Shown here one piece after another: positions 25,060 to 34,878 of a stretch of DNA of 64,000 bases. Numbering within the stretch: position 1 is the first letter of the stretch; the number at the start of each line of letters is the position of its first letter. A program made the position numbers and the translations under genes. The DNA is from Bacteroidota bacterium (GTDB lineage Bacteria > Bacteroidota > Bacteroidia > Bacteroidales > WCHB1-69): the NCBI GenBank assembly GCA_022708105.1, contig JAKIZI010000004.1:16793-80792 (forward strand), in the 5' to 3' direction. Below the pieces are notes generated by a model. The model saw nothing but the letters and a program-made list of their open reading frames with translations. It searched no databases and was not told the DNA's origin.

Positions 25060-27120
25060 ATGATTCATTTTCAAAACCCTGCGTTTCTATTTGGTTTATT
25101 GGCCATTATTGTTCCAATATTAATCCATCTTTTTAATTTTCGTCGTTATCGCACGGTATATTTCTCTAATGTAAAATTACTTCGCGATATTCAACAAAAA
25201 ACAAAACGCGAATCTCGGCTTCAACATTTAATTGTATTGATGTTGCGAATTTTGGGAATTTCAGCACTTGTTTTTGCTTTTGCACAACCATATATTCCCC
25301 GCAATGAAGACAATAATCGCAATGGGAATTTGGTTGCCATATATGTAGATAATTCCTTTTCGATGGAAGCGGCTTCCCGTGAAGGAAATCTATTCCAAGA
25401 TGCACTTAATGCGGCTAAAAATGTAGTTGATGCCTTCTCCTTTTCAGATGATTACATTCTGATTACCAACGATTTTTTGGGAAAATATTCCCGTATTATG
25501 AATCGTGATGAAATTCTTTCTGCCATTAATGAAATTGAAATTTCTCCCCGAAGTAAATCTTTGAATGAAATCATTCAATTGGAAGAGCATCTGCAAGCCT
25601 CCTCAAGAAAAGAGCAAGTGCTGAGTTATTATCTTTCCGATTTTCAAAAAAGCAGATTTTCTTTTGAGCAAATAAGTACAAATAAGAATCATCGTCTTTT
25701 TTTGATGCCCTTGCCGGCAGAAGATGTTAATAATGTATCGATTGACAGTTGTTGGTTCCTATCGCCTGTTTTTAAAGAAGGTCAACAAGCCGTATTGAAT
25801 GTGCGTGTGCATAATTATGGAGCTCAGGATGTCATTAAATTGCCCTTAAAATTGTATATTAATAATGAACAAAAAGCCCTTGCTGCCATTGATGTGAAAG
25901 CGGAAAGTTATACGGATTACCAGTTGAGCTATACACTATCTTCTTCAGGAATCCAATGCGGAACGCTTCAAATCGAAGATGCCCCGATCGTATTTGATGA
26001 CCAATTCTATTTTACCTACGAAGTGCTTCCCGCAACGCGAATTATTGCGATTCAAGAAAAGGAAAATTCTTATTTGAGGGCTCTTTATGGAAAAGATTCT
26101 CTGTTTATTTATGAAGAAATGAATGTAAATAGAATTAATTATGCGCAATTTAAAAATGCAGAATTGATTGTATTGGACCAAATCAAAGAGATCTCCTCGG
26201 GACTTGCAGATGAACTGAAAAAATTCGTTGTGGCCGGCGGAAATTTGTTAGTATTCCCTTTCTTAGAGCAAGAGAAAGATTCCTGGAAAGCTTTTCTCGA
26301 AAATAAATTGTCGTGTAATTCTTATGGGGAGCTAATCAATGGGGAAGTGAAAGTAGGTAGAATAAATACAGAAAGTGCTTATTTTAAAGGTGCTATTGAA
26401 AGGCAAGAGTATCAACTTGAGATGCCATCGCTTTTACGTTTTTATGGAATATCATCGCCCTTAGTGCCAACAAGCGAAACGATTATGGAATTGGAAAATA
26501 AAATGCCGATGTTGGTTGTTTCTCAAGTGGAAAAAGGACAACTATTTTTGTCTGCGGTTGCGTTGAATGATGAATTTGGAAATGCTCATAAAAATGCGCT
26601 ATTCTTTGTTCCGTTGCATAATATTGGGATTAAAAGTCAGCGACAAACTCAATTATATGGAATTATCGGAAAAGATGAATTTCAAACAATTCATAAAAAA
26701 AGTGAATCTGCAGAAGATGTTTTTGTGATGAAATTGCGTGATGACGGAACAGAGTTTATTCCCGAACAACGAAGAATAGGCAATGAAACCATGATCTATT
26801 TCCATTCTCAAATTGATAAGGCCGGTTTTTATGATGTGGAACAGGGTGGGGTAGTTCTAGCTACTTTTGCGTTTAATTTCGATCGTGCAGAATCAGATTT
26901 ACATTACTATTCAAGGAATGAATTAGAAGATATTTCCAATAATGACGAAACTCAAATGCAAGTTTTGACAGTTGATGGAAAAGATCTTTCACGACGTATT
27001 GCTTCAGAATTAAATGGAATTAACTTATGGCGCTGGTTCGTGGGTTTTGCTTTGCTGGCTTTCCTGGGCGAAATCTTAGTGCTTCGTCTCTGGGGACGTG
27101 CCCGTTATGCTAAAAATTAA
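25060..27120 (+). CDS. BatA/vWA-domain membrane protein
   Basis: A 686-residue inner-membrane protein. The N-terminus (FQNPAFLFGLLAIIVPILIHLFNFRRYRTVYFSNVKLL) is the BatA N-terminal domain, with membrane helices near 8-22 and 58-76. A von Willebrand factor A domain follows: VAIYVDNSFSM carries the DxSxS metal site. A large middle region has beta-sandwich character and a glutamine-amidotransferase-like section (LKKFVVAGGNLLVFPFLEQ). A single helix (WFVGFALLAFLGEILVLRLW) closes the C-terminus. Such proteins usually sit with MoxR ATPase and DUF58 genes, which are not in this window; a related vWA protein and DUF4159 lie at 32765-35529. The stop shares bases with the convergent lipoprotein stop. 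Confidence 0.82.
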   Translation: MIHFQNPAFLFGLLAIIVPILIHLFNFRRYRTVYFSNVKLLRDIQQKTKRESRLQHLIVLMLRILGISALVFAFAQPYIPRNEDNNRNGNLVAIYVDNSFSMEAASREGNLFQDALNAAKNVVDAFSFSDDYILITNDFLGKYSRIMNRDEILSAINEIEISPRSKSLNEIIQLEEHLQASSRKEQVLSYYLSDFQKSRFSFEQISTNKNHRLFLMPLPAEDVNNVSIDSCWFLSPVFKEGQQAVLNVRVHNYGAQDVIKLPLKLYINNEQKALAAIDVKAESYTDYQLSYTLSSSGIQCGTLQIEDAPIVFDDQFYFTYEVLPATRIIAIQEKENSYLRALYGKDSLFIYEEMNVNRINYAQFKNAELIVLDQIKEISSGLADELKKFVVAGGNLLVFPFLEQEKDSWKAFLENKLSCNSYGELINGEVKVGRINTESAYFKGAIERQEYQLEMPSLLRFYGISSPLVPTSETIMELENKMPMLVVSQVEKGQLFLSAVALNDEFGNAHKNALFFVPLHNIGIKSQRQTQLYGIIGKDEFQTIHKKSESAEDVFVMKLRDDGTEFIPEQRRIGNETMIYFHSQIDKAGFYDVEQGGVVLATFAFNFDRAESDLHYYSRNELEDISNNDETQMQVLTVDGKDLSRRIASELNGINLWRWFVGFALLAFLGEILVLRLWGRARYAKN

Positions 27121-27563
27121 CTGGATTGAGCATATAACACTAATCGCCACAAATTGCCGTTAATATCTGTATACTCATACTCTAAATCTGTCTTGGATAA
27201 TTTTTTGATTTTAGCAATGTAACTATAAGAAACATCCAACAAGATAAAATTAATTTTCAACTCTTTTTCGTTGTTCTGAAATTGCCATGAACCGGTGTAA
27301 GATTCACGCAATGTTCCATTGTGATAGGTCGTAACTACCAAAGGTCCGTATGCATGAAATGTATAATAGGTGCCAATTTGATTGGCATACCATTCAGGAG
27401 TTGTCGTTTGTTCTCCGTTGCGATATACTTTTTGAAGTGACCAAGTGGTAATAAGGCGTTTTTCGGGAGTGTAAAAACTGAGAAAAGGACCATCTTCATA
27501 CCGACAAGAGGTGAATAAAAATAACGCACTGAAAATTAATAAAATACTCTTTTTTGTTTTCAT
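27117..27563 (-). CDS. Small lipoprotein, lipocalin-like
   Basis: A 148-residue lipoprotein from ATG 27563: MKTKKSILLIF...LFLFTSC, with Cys20 as lipidation site. An upstream in-frame start at 27602 would run into argS; the shorter start gives a clean signal peptide and leaves 16 bases after argS. The mature region (RLITTWSLQKVYRNGEQTT...YTGSWQFQNNEKELKINF...DLEYEYTDINGNLWRLVL) follows the pattern of Bacteroidota lipocalin-like domains. It is probably co-transcribed downstream of argS. Ligand unknown. Confidence 0.7.
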   Translation of the reverse strand: MKTKKSILLIFSALFLFTSCRYEDGPFLSFYTPEKRLITTWSLQKVYRNGEQTTTPEWYANQIGTYYTFHAYGPLVVTTYHNGTLRESYTGSWQFQNNEKELKINFILLDVSYSYIAKIKKLSKTDLEYEYTDINGNLWRLVLYAQSS

Positions 27564-27579
27564 ATACATTTTTTCAATA

Positions 27580-29358
27580 TTACATTTTTTCAGGAAGATC
27601 AATACCTAAAAGAGCCATTCCGTTTCGAAGAACAATGGAAATAAAATGTGAAATTTGTAATCGAAATATCTTTAATTCTAATGAGGTTTCTTTGAAAATA
27701 GGAGTCTCTTGATAAAATCGATTGAAAGCTTTTGCTAAATCAAACATATAATTGGCTATCACTGCCGGACTATATGTTGTTCCTGCATTTTCTATAATTT
27801 GCGGAAAATCGTAGAGTAATTTAATTAACTCTTTTTCCATTTTGGGAATCGTGAGTTCTGTTGGAGCAGCAAGGGGGATCGAAAGGCCTTCCTTGTCGGC
27901 TTTTCGCAGTAAAGAGCGAATTCTGGCATACGTGTATTGTATAAATGGAGCGGTATTGCCATTTAGATCGATAGACTCTTCGGGATTGAATAACATGTTC
28001 TTTTTGGGATCTACTTTGAGAATGAAATATTTTAATGCGCCCAATCCAATCATTCTATATAAACATTCTGCTTCTTCATTAGAGAAATCAGTCTTTCCCA
28101 ATTCTTGCGTATTGCGGCGTGCGGCAACAATCATCTCTTCCATCAGATTATCCGCATCCACGACCGTTCCTTCTCTTGATTTCATCTTTCCCGATGGCAA
28201 TTCAACCATTCCGTACGAAAGATGATGAATGTGATTGCCAAATGATTTCTTTAACTTTTTAGATAAAATGATTTTTAGTACATCAAAATGATAATTCTGT
28301 TCATTTCCAACAACATAAATCATCTTTTCGGGATGAAATTCATCAAATCGGAGAGACGCAGTGCCTAAATCTTGTGTCATATATACCGAAGTGCCGTCTT
28401 GACGAAGTAATAACTTTTCATCCATTCCTTCATCATTTAAGTTTACCCAAACAGATCCGTCTTCTTTTCGATAAAAAGCTCCTTGATGTAAACCTTCTTC
28501 AACCAATTGTTTGCCCAATAAATAAGTCTCAGATTCATAATAAGTTTTGTCAAAATGAATTCCCAATTCTTGATAAGTGATTTCAAAACCCTGATATACC
28601 CATTCATTCATCTTTTTCCATAACGAAATAATGTCGCGGTCTCCTTCTTCCCAACGTCTGAGCATCTCTTGAGCTTCAAGCAGGATGGGGGCTTTTTTGC
28701 CGGCCTCTTTCTCCGAAATTCCTTGCTCAACCAATATTTTAATCTGTTTTTTATATTCTTGATCAAAGATAACGTAATATTTCCCCACCAAATGATCTCC
28801 TTTTAAATTACTGGTTTCCGGGGTTTCACCATTCCCGAATTTTTGCCATGCAAGCATAGATTTACAAATATGAATCCCCCGGTCATTGACTAAATTAACA
28901 CAGATGGTTTGTTCGCCGCAGGCCTTTAATATTCGGGATATGGAACTGCCGAGCAGGTTGTTGCGAATGTGACCAAGATGTAAGGGCTTATTGGTGTTCG
29001 GAGACGAATATTCAATGAGTATTGGTGCACGATTCTTTTGAGGCCAATATCCAAATTGATCATTCTTCCAATTTTTATTTAGAAATTGAAGCCATTGTAT
29101 ATCTGCAAATGATAGATTAATAAATCCTTTTATGACTTGATAGTGGCAAGCTAATTTAGATGAAAGAGATTCTCCAATTTCTGTTGCTGCAGCATCAGGG
29201 GATTTTTTTGCTATTTTTAAAAAAGGAAAAATAACCACCGTGAAATCCCCTTCTATATCTTTCCTTGTTCGTTGAATGTAACTTTTATCAATCGAAATAT
29301 CTTCGTTATATAGTTCTTTGATGCTTTCTTGTAAGGCAGTTGAAATTATTGTTTCCAT
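27580..29358 (-). CDS. argS: Arginyl-tRNA synthetase
   Basis: Charges tRNA-Arg with arginine. The 592-residue class I synthetase has the N-terminal additional domain, the HIGH motif variant HLGH in SSPNTNKPLHLGHIRNNLLG, the arginine-binding VNDRGIH, the degenerate KMSK region SGKMKSREGTVVDADNL, and a C-terminal DALR anticodon-binding domain beginning around YTYARIRSLLRKA. It has its own -7 box 29 bases upstream and is divergent from nfnAB. The small lipoprotein gene follows. Confidence 0.97.
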   Translation of the reverse strand: METIISTALQESIKELYNEDISIDKSYIQRTRKDIEGDFTVVIFPFLKIAKKSPDAAATEIGESLSSKLACHYQVIKGFINLSFADIQWLQFLNKNWKNDQFGYWPQKNRAPILIEYSSPNTNKPLHLGHIRNNLLGSSISRILKACGEQTICVNLVNDRGIHICKSMLAWQKFGNGETPETSNLKGDHLVGKYYVIFDQEYKKQIKILVEQGISEKEAGKKAPILLEAQEMLRRWEEGDRDIISLWKKMNEWVYQGFEITYQELGIHFDKTYYESETYLLGKQLVEEGLHQGAFYRKEDGSVWVNLNDEGMDEKLLLRQDGTSVYMTQDLGTASLRFDEFHPEKMIYVVGNEQNYHFDVLKIILSKKLKKSFGNHIHHLSYGMVELPSGKMKSREGTVVDADNLMEEMIVAARRNTQELGKTDFSNEEAECLYRMIGLGALKYFILKVDPKKNMLFNPEESIDLNGNTAPFIQYTYARIRSLLRKADKEGLSIPLAAPTELTIPKMEKELIKLLYDFPQIIENAGTTYSPAVIANYMFDLAKAFNRFYQETPIFKETSLELKIFRLQISHFISIVLRNGMALLGIDLPEKM

Positions 29359-29387
29359 AGTCTATTTTCCGAATAATCATTTTGTTT

Positions 29388-29396
29388 GCAAAAATA
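29388..29396 (-). promoter_or_regulatory. -7 promoter box TATTTTTGC for argS
   Basis: Minus-strand match 29 bases before the ATG at 29358. Confidence 0.6.
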
Positions 29397-29507
29397 CATC
29401 ATTTTTTTAAATTTTTTATATGTAAATTAAAATATTGAATTTCAACAATATAAGTTTTTATTTCTAATCTAATTAGAAATATTGCTCATGCTTTTCGACT
29501 ATTTTTT

Positions 29508-29516
29508 TATTTTTGC
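29508..29516 (+). promoter_or_regulatory. -7 promoter box TATTTTTGC for nfnAB
   Basis: Match 72 bases before the ATG at 29589; the rest of the 230-base divergent spacer shows no other motif I recognise. Confidence 0.55.
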
Positions 29517-29588
29517 ACTATTAAAAAAAGATTTTAATAAATTTTTAATGGCTGATTCAATTCATTGTTCACGGAGAAAATGTAATTT

Positions 29589-31865
29589 ATGTATCCTATA
29601 CAGGTAAAGAAAAACATAGCGGAGAGTACCTATTTAATGAAGGTTTATGCCCCACGTATTGCTAAATCTGCTTTACCGGGGCATTTTTTAATTATAAAGA
29701 TGCGCCAAGAGTCTGAACGAATTCCTCTAACCATTGCAGATACGGATCCCATAAAAGGGACTGTTACGATTGTGGTTAAAGCAATTGGGCGTTCAACGAT
29801 AGAAATGGGTACATATCAAGAAGGAGATTCTTTTGCTGATGTAGTAGGACCTTTGGGTAATGAAGCCTCGTTTATACAATGGTCAGCATCTGAGATTCAT
29901 CGGAAAAGGATTTTGTTTATCGCAGGTGGGGTAGGTATCGCTCCGGTATATCCGCAGGCGAAGTGGTTGTATTATGCAGGAGCTTCAGTTGATGTGGTGA
30001 TTGGGGCTCGCACCAAGTCGATGCTCTTTTTTCAGGATGAATTGAAAGAAGTGTGTGATAATTTGTATGTTACTACGGATGATAACTCTTGCAAAACTTC
30101 AGGATTAGTTACCGATATGCTTGTTAGGCTTCTTGAGGAGAAGAAAGTTTATGACGAAATTATTACAATTGGCCCCCTGATTATGATGAAACTTGTGACG
30201 GAAGTAGCACAGAAATATGGAATCAAATGTACCGTTAGCTTGAACTCAATGATGGTGGACGGAACGGGAATGTGTGGGGCATGCAGGGTTACCGTAGGAG
30301 GGAAAACCCGTTTTACTTGTGTGAATGGTCCGGAATTTGACGGAAGTATGATTGATTTTGACGAAGCGATGAAACGCCAGGCAATGTACAGTACCGTTGA
30401 AGGAAAGAAACAAATAGAGGCTTCGGAAAAACAAGAAAATCACCAATGTCATATCGGAGGTATTGTGGAAGATAAACCCGACAAGAAAAGAGCGGTGCCA
30501 CTTCGAGAACGTCGCGTTGAAGAGCGAATTACCAATTTTGAAGAAGTGTGTTTCGGGTATAATGCGGAAGAAGCTATCATAGAAGCGCAGCGTTGTCTCC
30601 AATGCAAAAAACCTATGTGTATCGAAGGTTGTCCCGTAGCTATTAATATTCCTTCTTTTATCGCTTCTGTCGCAGCCGGAAATTTTAAAGAGGCAGCCCA
30701 AATTATCAATAAAGACTCTGCCCTCCCGGCTGTATGTGGACGTGTATGCCCTCAGGAAATTCAATGTGAGGGATTGTGTATTCTCGGGAAAAAACATGAT
30801 CCTATTGCTATTGGAAAGTTGGAACGCTTTGTCGGAGATTGGTCTCGTGAAAATGAACTCTCGTTTGATGCTCCGAAAACTAAAAATAATCAAAAAGTGG
30901 CTATTGTCGGAAGCGGACCGGCCGGTATTACCTGCGCCAAAGAATTGCTTCTTTTGGGTTACGAGGTGACTGTTTTTGAAGCACTCCATGAATATGGTGG
31001 AGTATTGGTATACGGAATTCCTTCTTTCAGATTACCTAAACCTGTCGTGAAATATGAAGTAGCACAGTTGCTGAAATTGGGAGCCCATTTTGAGAAAAAT
31101 GTGGTAGTTGGAAAAACTATCTCTATTGATCAATTGATAAATGAAGAGGGATATAAGGCAGTATTTCTTGGCACAGGAGCCGGTTTGCCCAAATTTATGA
31201 ATATTCCGGGGGAAAATCTGAATGGGGTGGTTTCTGCCAACGAATTTTTAACAAGGAATAATCTTTTATTTGCTTATAAAAAGAACTATAGAACCCCTAA
31301 TTATGTGGGGAAGAAGGTCGTAGTTGTCGGAGGCGGAAATGTGGCGATGGACGCAGCTCGTACCGCATTGCGACTTGGTGCTCAGGTTGAAATCGTTTAT
31401 CGTCGTTCCATAGATGAACTTCCTGCCAGAAAAGAAGAAGTGCATCATGCACAAGAAGAGGGAATTACTTTTAATTTACTATGTAATCCTACTGAAATTA
31501 TTGGTGATGAAGAAGGATGGGTAAAAGCAATGACTTGTATTCGAATGACCCTTGGCGAACCAGACAGCACCGGAAGAAGAAAACCGGTAGAACTTCCCGA
31601 TTCACAATTTACCATGGAAACAGATATGGTTATTATGGCCATCGGAACTTCTCCTAATCCGTTAATAGCCAATACGACTCCCGGTCTTGAATTGAATAAA
31701 TGGAATTGTATTGTGGCTGATGAAGAAACCGGACAAACCACCCGCCCCGGTGTGTTTGCAGGCGGAGATGCCGTGAGTGGTGCCGCAACCGTGATTTTGG
31801 CTATGGGAGCCGGAAAGAAAGCGGCCATTGCCATTGATCGCTTTATCAGACCACAGAACCAATGA
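29589..31865 (+). CDS. Fused NfnA-NfnB: ferredoxin-dependent NADH/NADP transhydrogenase (electron-bifurcating type)
   Basis: A 758-residue fusion. Residues about 1-275 are a ferredoxin-reductase-like NfnA half with FAD/NAD-binding and a [2Fe-2S] region (Cys229, Cys232 in GMCGACRV, Cys244 in RFTCVNG). Residues about 300-758 match NfnB/glutamate synthase small subunit: Cys-rich CLQCKKPMCIEGCPV and CGRVCPQEIQCEGLCILG for [4Fe-4S] clusters, then two Rossmann motifs VAIVGSGPAGITCAKELL and VVVVGGGNVAMDAARTALRLGA. The known two-subunit NfnAB couples NADH, ferredoxin and NADPH by flavin bifurcation. Automated names such as dihydroorotate dehydrogenase B subunit or glutamate synthase are misleading, as no large subunit is nearby. 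Confidence 0.88.
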   Translation: MYPIQVKKNIAESTYLMKVYAPRIAKSALPGHFLIIKMRQESERIPLTIADTDPIKGTVTIVVKAIGRSTIEMGTYQEGDSFADVVGPLGNEASFIQWSASEIHRKRILFIAGGVGIAPVYPQAKWLYYAGASVDVVIGARTKSMLFFQDELKEVCDNLYVTTDDNSCKTSGLVTDMLVRLLEEKKVYDEIITIGPLIMMKLVTEVAQKYGIKCTVSLNSMMVDGTGMCGACRVTVGGKTRFTCVNGPEFDGSMIDFDEAMKRQAMYSTVEGKKQIEASEKQENHQCHIGGIVEDKPDKKRAVPLRERRVEERITNFEEVCFGYNAEEAIIEAQRCLQCKKPMCIEGCPVAINIPSFIASVAAGNFKEAAQIINKDSALPAVCGRVCPQEIQCEGLCILGKKHDPIAIGKLERFVGDWSRENELSFDAPKTKNNQKVAIVGSGPAGITCAKELLLLGYEVTVFEALHEYGGVLVYGIPSFRLPKPVVKYEVAQLLKLGAHFEKNVVVGKTISIDQLINEEGYKAVFLGTGAGLPKFMNIPGENLNGVVSANEFLTRNNLLFAYKKNYRTPNYVGKKVVVVGGGNVAMDAARTALRLGAQVEIVYRRSIDELPARKEEVHHAQEEGITFNLLCNPTEIIGDEEGWVKAMTCIRMTLGEPDSTGRRKPVELPDSQFTMETDMVIMAIGTSPNPLIANTTPGLELNKWNCIVADEETGQTTRPGVFAGGDAVSGAATVILAMGAGKKAAIAIDRFIRPQNQ

Positions 31866-31922
31866 TCATAAATGAATTCGTTTTATTATATCTTAAATGG
31901 TTTTTTGTTTTGAACAATTTTG

Positions 31923-31931
31923 TATTTTTGC
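31923..31931 (+). promoter_or_regulatory. -7 promoter box TATTTTTGC for the LutA-like gene
   Basis: Match 23 bases before the ATG at 31955. Confidence 0.65.
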
Positions 31932-31954
31932 CATTTAATTAAGAAAAATAATTT

Positions 31955-32698
31955 ATGGATAGTTCCGCTTCAAATAACGATTTTGTTAATTTGTTTGTGC
32001 CTTGTGAGATGGATATGTTTAATCCGTCTATCGCTTTTAGTGTAATTCATGTTTTGGAAAAAGTAGGATGTAAAGTCCTCTATTTTCCTGCACAGACGTG
32101 CTGTGGAAGAAGGTTTTATTTGCAAGGAGATTTAGAATCTGCAAGAGAATTGGGAAATAAAATGATGAAAGAATTGGATGCCAATTATCCAATTGTCATG
32201 CCTACCACTGCTTGTGCTGGATATATTCGCAATAAGTATCCGAAACTCTTTGAAAATACCGGCGTTCCTGCTGAAATTAAACAATTTACAAATAATATTT
32301 TTGAATTGTGTCACTTCCTTGTTTCCGTAAAAGGAATAACAACCCTCAATAACTCATATAACCAAAGAGTTTTCTATTTTAAATCTTGCTCAGCTAGAAA
32401 TATTTACCGTTTGGGAAATGAACCCGAAATTCTTCTCCGAAATACACAGGGACTTGATTTGCTGACAGATCCTACGCTTGATATTTGTTGTTCTGCTAAC
32501 GGACAGTTTTCTGTTGAAAATCCCGAAGCTTCAGATGCAATGCTTCAACAAATAGTGGATAAAATTTATTCGATGGGAGCTCAATCGGTAACCTCTACAG
32601 ATATTCATTGTCTGCAACATATTGATGCTTATATTCAAGCTCATAATGTGGGACTTGAGGTTATTCATATTGCGGATATATTAAATGCTTCCGAATAA
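31955..32698 (+). CDS. LutA/YkgE-type CCG-domain Fe-S oxidoreductase subunit
   Basis: A 247-residue cytoplasmic protein with two CCG-type cysteine-rich domains. The first is VPCEMD...QTCCGRRFYLQGDLESARELGNKMM...TTACAGY; the second is FKSCSARN...DICCSANGQFSVENPEASDAMLQQIVDKIYSMGAQSVTSTDIHCLQHI. In the second the usual CCG is CCS. Family members bind Fe-S clusters and relay electrons in lactate or glycolate oxidation. LutB and LutC are absent here, so the partner is unknown. It has its own promoter after nfnAB; the proximity to an electron-bifurcating enzyme is suggestive only. Confidence 0.82.
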   Translation: MDSSASNNDFVNLFVPCEMDMFNPSIAFSVIHVLEKVGCKVLYFPAQTCCGRRFYLQGDLESARELGNKMMKELDANYPIVMPTTACAGYIRNKYPKLFENTGVPAEIKQFTNNIFELCHFLVSVKGITTLNNSYNQRVFYFKSCSARNIYRLGNEPEILLRNTQGLDLLTDPTLDICCSANGQFSVENPEASDAMLQQIVDKIYSMGAQSVTSTDIHCLQHIDAYIQAHNVGLEVIHIADILNASE

Positions 32699-32764
32699 GA
32701 TGTACTTATTCGTCGAATTTTACGTTATGATAGTTATGCTGATTTTGTAAACTCAATCGAAGAG

Positions 32765-34864
32765 ATGACTTTAATTACTGAATATTCCGGATGGTTTTTT
32801 ATTTTTTGTTTGTTATTGGGTGCTATATACGCTTTTGCCCTTTATTATAAAAATAAAAATATTGAATTCTCCCCAAAAACACAACTCTTTTTGGCAATTC
32901 TCAGAGGAACAGTTATTTCTCTTATTGCTTTTCTATTGCTTGCCCCTATGCTGAAATTAACTATGAAACACAAGGAAAAACCTCTAATTGTGTTTGCCAT
33001 GGATAATTCTGCCTCCTTGGTTTGTGGCAAAGATTCCGCTTTTTATCGAAATGATTTTTCTAAAGAGGTAAACCGATTGATTGAATCTTTTGGAAGCGAT
33101 TACGAAATTAAACCATACCTTATTGGTGAAAAAGTTGTTTCCTTAAATCCCAAAGATCAAGTAGTACTTAATTTTGAAGATAAGAATACTAATTTGTCGG
33201 AAATTTTTGATAATATTTCGGATTATTATGCAAATCAAAATGTGGGTGCAGTGATTTTGCTGTCAGACGGGATTTTCAATGCAGGATCAAATCCGTACTA
33301 TAAAACTCCCCAACTGAAATGTCCGATTTATACCGTTGGACTAGGAAATACGCAATTACAAACAGACCTTCTGATTTCATCCGTGAATCACAACAGACAA
33401 GTTTATAAAGGAAATTATTTTCCGGTTGAAGTAAATGTGTTGGCTACGAAATTAGCAGGCAAATCAGCCCGTTTAACTGTGGTTGATGATAAAAATAATG
33501 AATTGTTTAAGAAAGATATTTCGATTAGCGGGATGAACTATTTTGAAACCGTTAAGTTCTCAATTCAAGCTGGTGAAAAAGGAGTTTATAGATATCAGGT
33601 ACATCTAACCGAATTAGATGGCGAAATTACTTATAAAAACAATCATTTCTCTTTCTTTATAGAAGTAGGGGAATCTAAAGAGAAAATTGCCATTATTTAT
33701 CATGCGCCTCACCCCGATGTCAGTGCCATGAAACAAGCATTGGAAATGACAGATAATTATGAGGTGGAAACCTTTTCTGCTGAGGAGTTTAAAGCCGATC
33801 CAGAAGCATATACTTTAATTGTCCTTCATCAACTTCCTTCAGTACGTTATAGTATGGCTACTATATTGTCTAAAATTCAACAAAAAGGAATTTCAACCCT
33901 CTTTGTGCTGGGAAATCAAACAAATTTAACTGCATTTAACGGACTTAATACAGGTTTGTCAATTTCTCAGAATAAACAACTTTTTAATGATGCTTTTCCC
34001 TCTCTGAATAACAATTTTACTCTATTTACATTTCCTGAAGAGGCAAGGCAAATAGTTCCTTTTTATCCTCCTCTTCATACTTTTTTTGGAGATTATAAAT
34101 TATCGGGTTCTGCCAATGTTTTTATGTATCAAAAAATTAATAATGTTGACACCGATTATCCGCTTATCGTTTTCAATCAGACAGCCGGAGCTAAAATAGG
34201 AGTTGTTGCCGGTGACGGATTATGGCAATGGAGAATGTATAATTTTCTGCAAATGGAAAATCATGACGCCTTCAATGAATTGATGAACAAAATAGCTTTA
34301 TATCTCTCTGTTAAAGCAGATAAGAGTTTCTTTAGAATATATTCTAAACCATGGTTTGATGAAAATGAAGCTCTTGAATTCAGTGCCGAATTGTATGATG
34401 AAAGTTACGAACTTATTTCCGATCCTGAAGTGAAAATGGTGATGACGGACGAAAAGGGAAACCAATATTCTTCTCTCTTTTCTAAAAAAAATAATGCCTA
34501 TTATTTGAAGATGACCGATTTTCCTCCCGGAACATATAAATGGGTAGCCTCCACTGCTTATGGAAATAAGCAATATTCCAAATCAGGTTCTTTTATGGTA
34601 CGTCCCGTAGAAGCCGAAACTCAAAATCTTGTTGCCGATCATGCTTTATTAAAAAGTATGTCACAAAATTCGGCAGGTCTTTTTTATGAAGTGGCTGATA
34701 TGCAAAATGTAGTTCAGGATATTCGGAATAATGACAATATTAAAACAATTGCTTCTTACTCCAAAAATTATAATCTCTTATTGAACTCATGGCTCTATTT
34801 TGTTGTTTTGATTCTGCTTATGGGCGTTGAATGGTTTCTTAGAAAATGGGCCGGCGGTTATTAA
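32765..34864 (+). CDS. vWA-like membrane protein (partner of DUF4159)
   Basis: A 699-residue inner-membrane protein with two N-terminal helices (about 9-26 and 42-62), a von Willebrand factor A-like domain (IVFAMDNSASL, with DxSxS; VILLSDGIFNAGSN), a long beta-rich periplasmic region, and a C-terminal helix (WLYFVVLILLMGVEWFLRKW). Layout mirrors the BatA/vWA protein at 25060 but the N-terminal BatA signature is missing. It precedes DUF4159 by 14 bases and the TlpA gene follows, so these form one transcript. Function unproven; related clusters in other phyla include MoxR and DUF58. Confidence 0.75.
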   Translation: MTLITEYSGWFFIFCLLLGAIYAFALYYKNKNIEFSPKTQLFLAILRGTVISLIAFLLLAPMLKLTMKHKEKPLIVFAMDNSASLVCGKDSAFYRNDFSKEVNRLIESFGSDYEIKPYLIGEKVVSLNPKDQVVLNFEDKNTNLSEIFDNISDYYANQNVGAVILLSDGIFNAGSNPYYKTPQLKCPIYTVGLGNTQLQTDLLISSVNHNRQVYKGNYFPVEVNVLATKLAGKSARLTVVDDKNNELFKKDISISGMNYFETVKFSIQAGEKGVYRYQVHLTELDGEITYKNNHFSFFIEVGESKEKIAIIYHAPHPDVSAMKQALEMTDNYEVETFSAEEFKADPEAYTLIVLHQLPSVRYSMATILSKIQQKGISTLFVLGNQTNLTAFNGLNTGLSISQNKQLFNDAFPSLNNNFTLFTFPEEARQIVPFYPPLHTFFGDYKLSGSANVFMYQKINNVDTDYPLIVFNQTAGAKIGVVAGDGLWQWRMYNFLQMENHDAFNELMNKIALYLSVKADKSFFRIYSKPWFDENEALEFSAELYDESYELISDPEVKMVMTDEKGNQYSSLFSKKNNAYYLKMTDFPPGTYKWVASTAYGNKQYSKSGSFMVRPVEAETQNLVADHALLKSMSQNSAGLFYEVADMQNVVQDIRNNDNIKTIASYSKNYNLLLNSWLYFVVLILLMGVEWFLRKWAGGY

Positions 34865-34878
34865 TCAATTGATTTATA

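Noticed and set aside
30246..30989. 247-residue minus-strand frame inside nfnAB
   Set aside because: It covers the Cys-rich cluster region of a conserved protein and reads as low-complexity Phe/Ser sequence.
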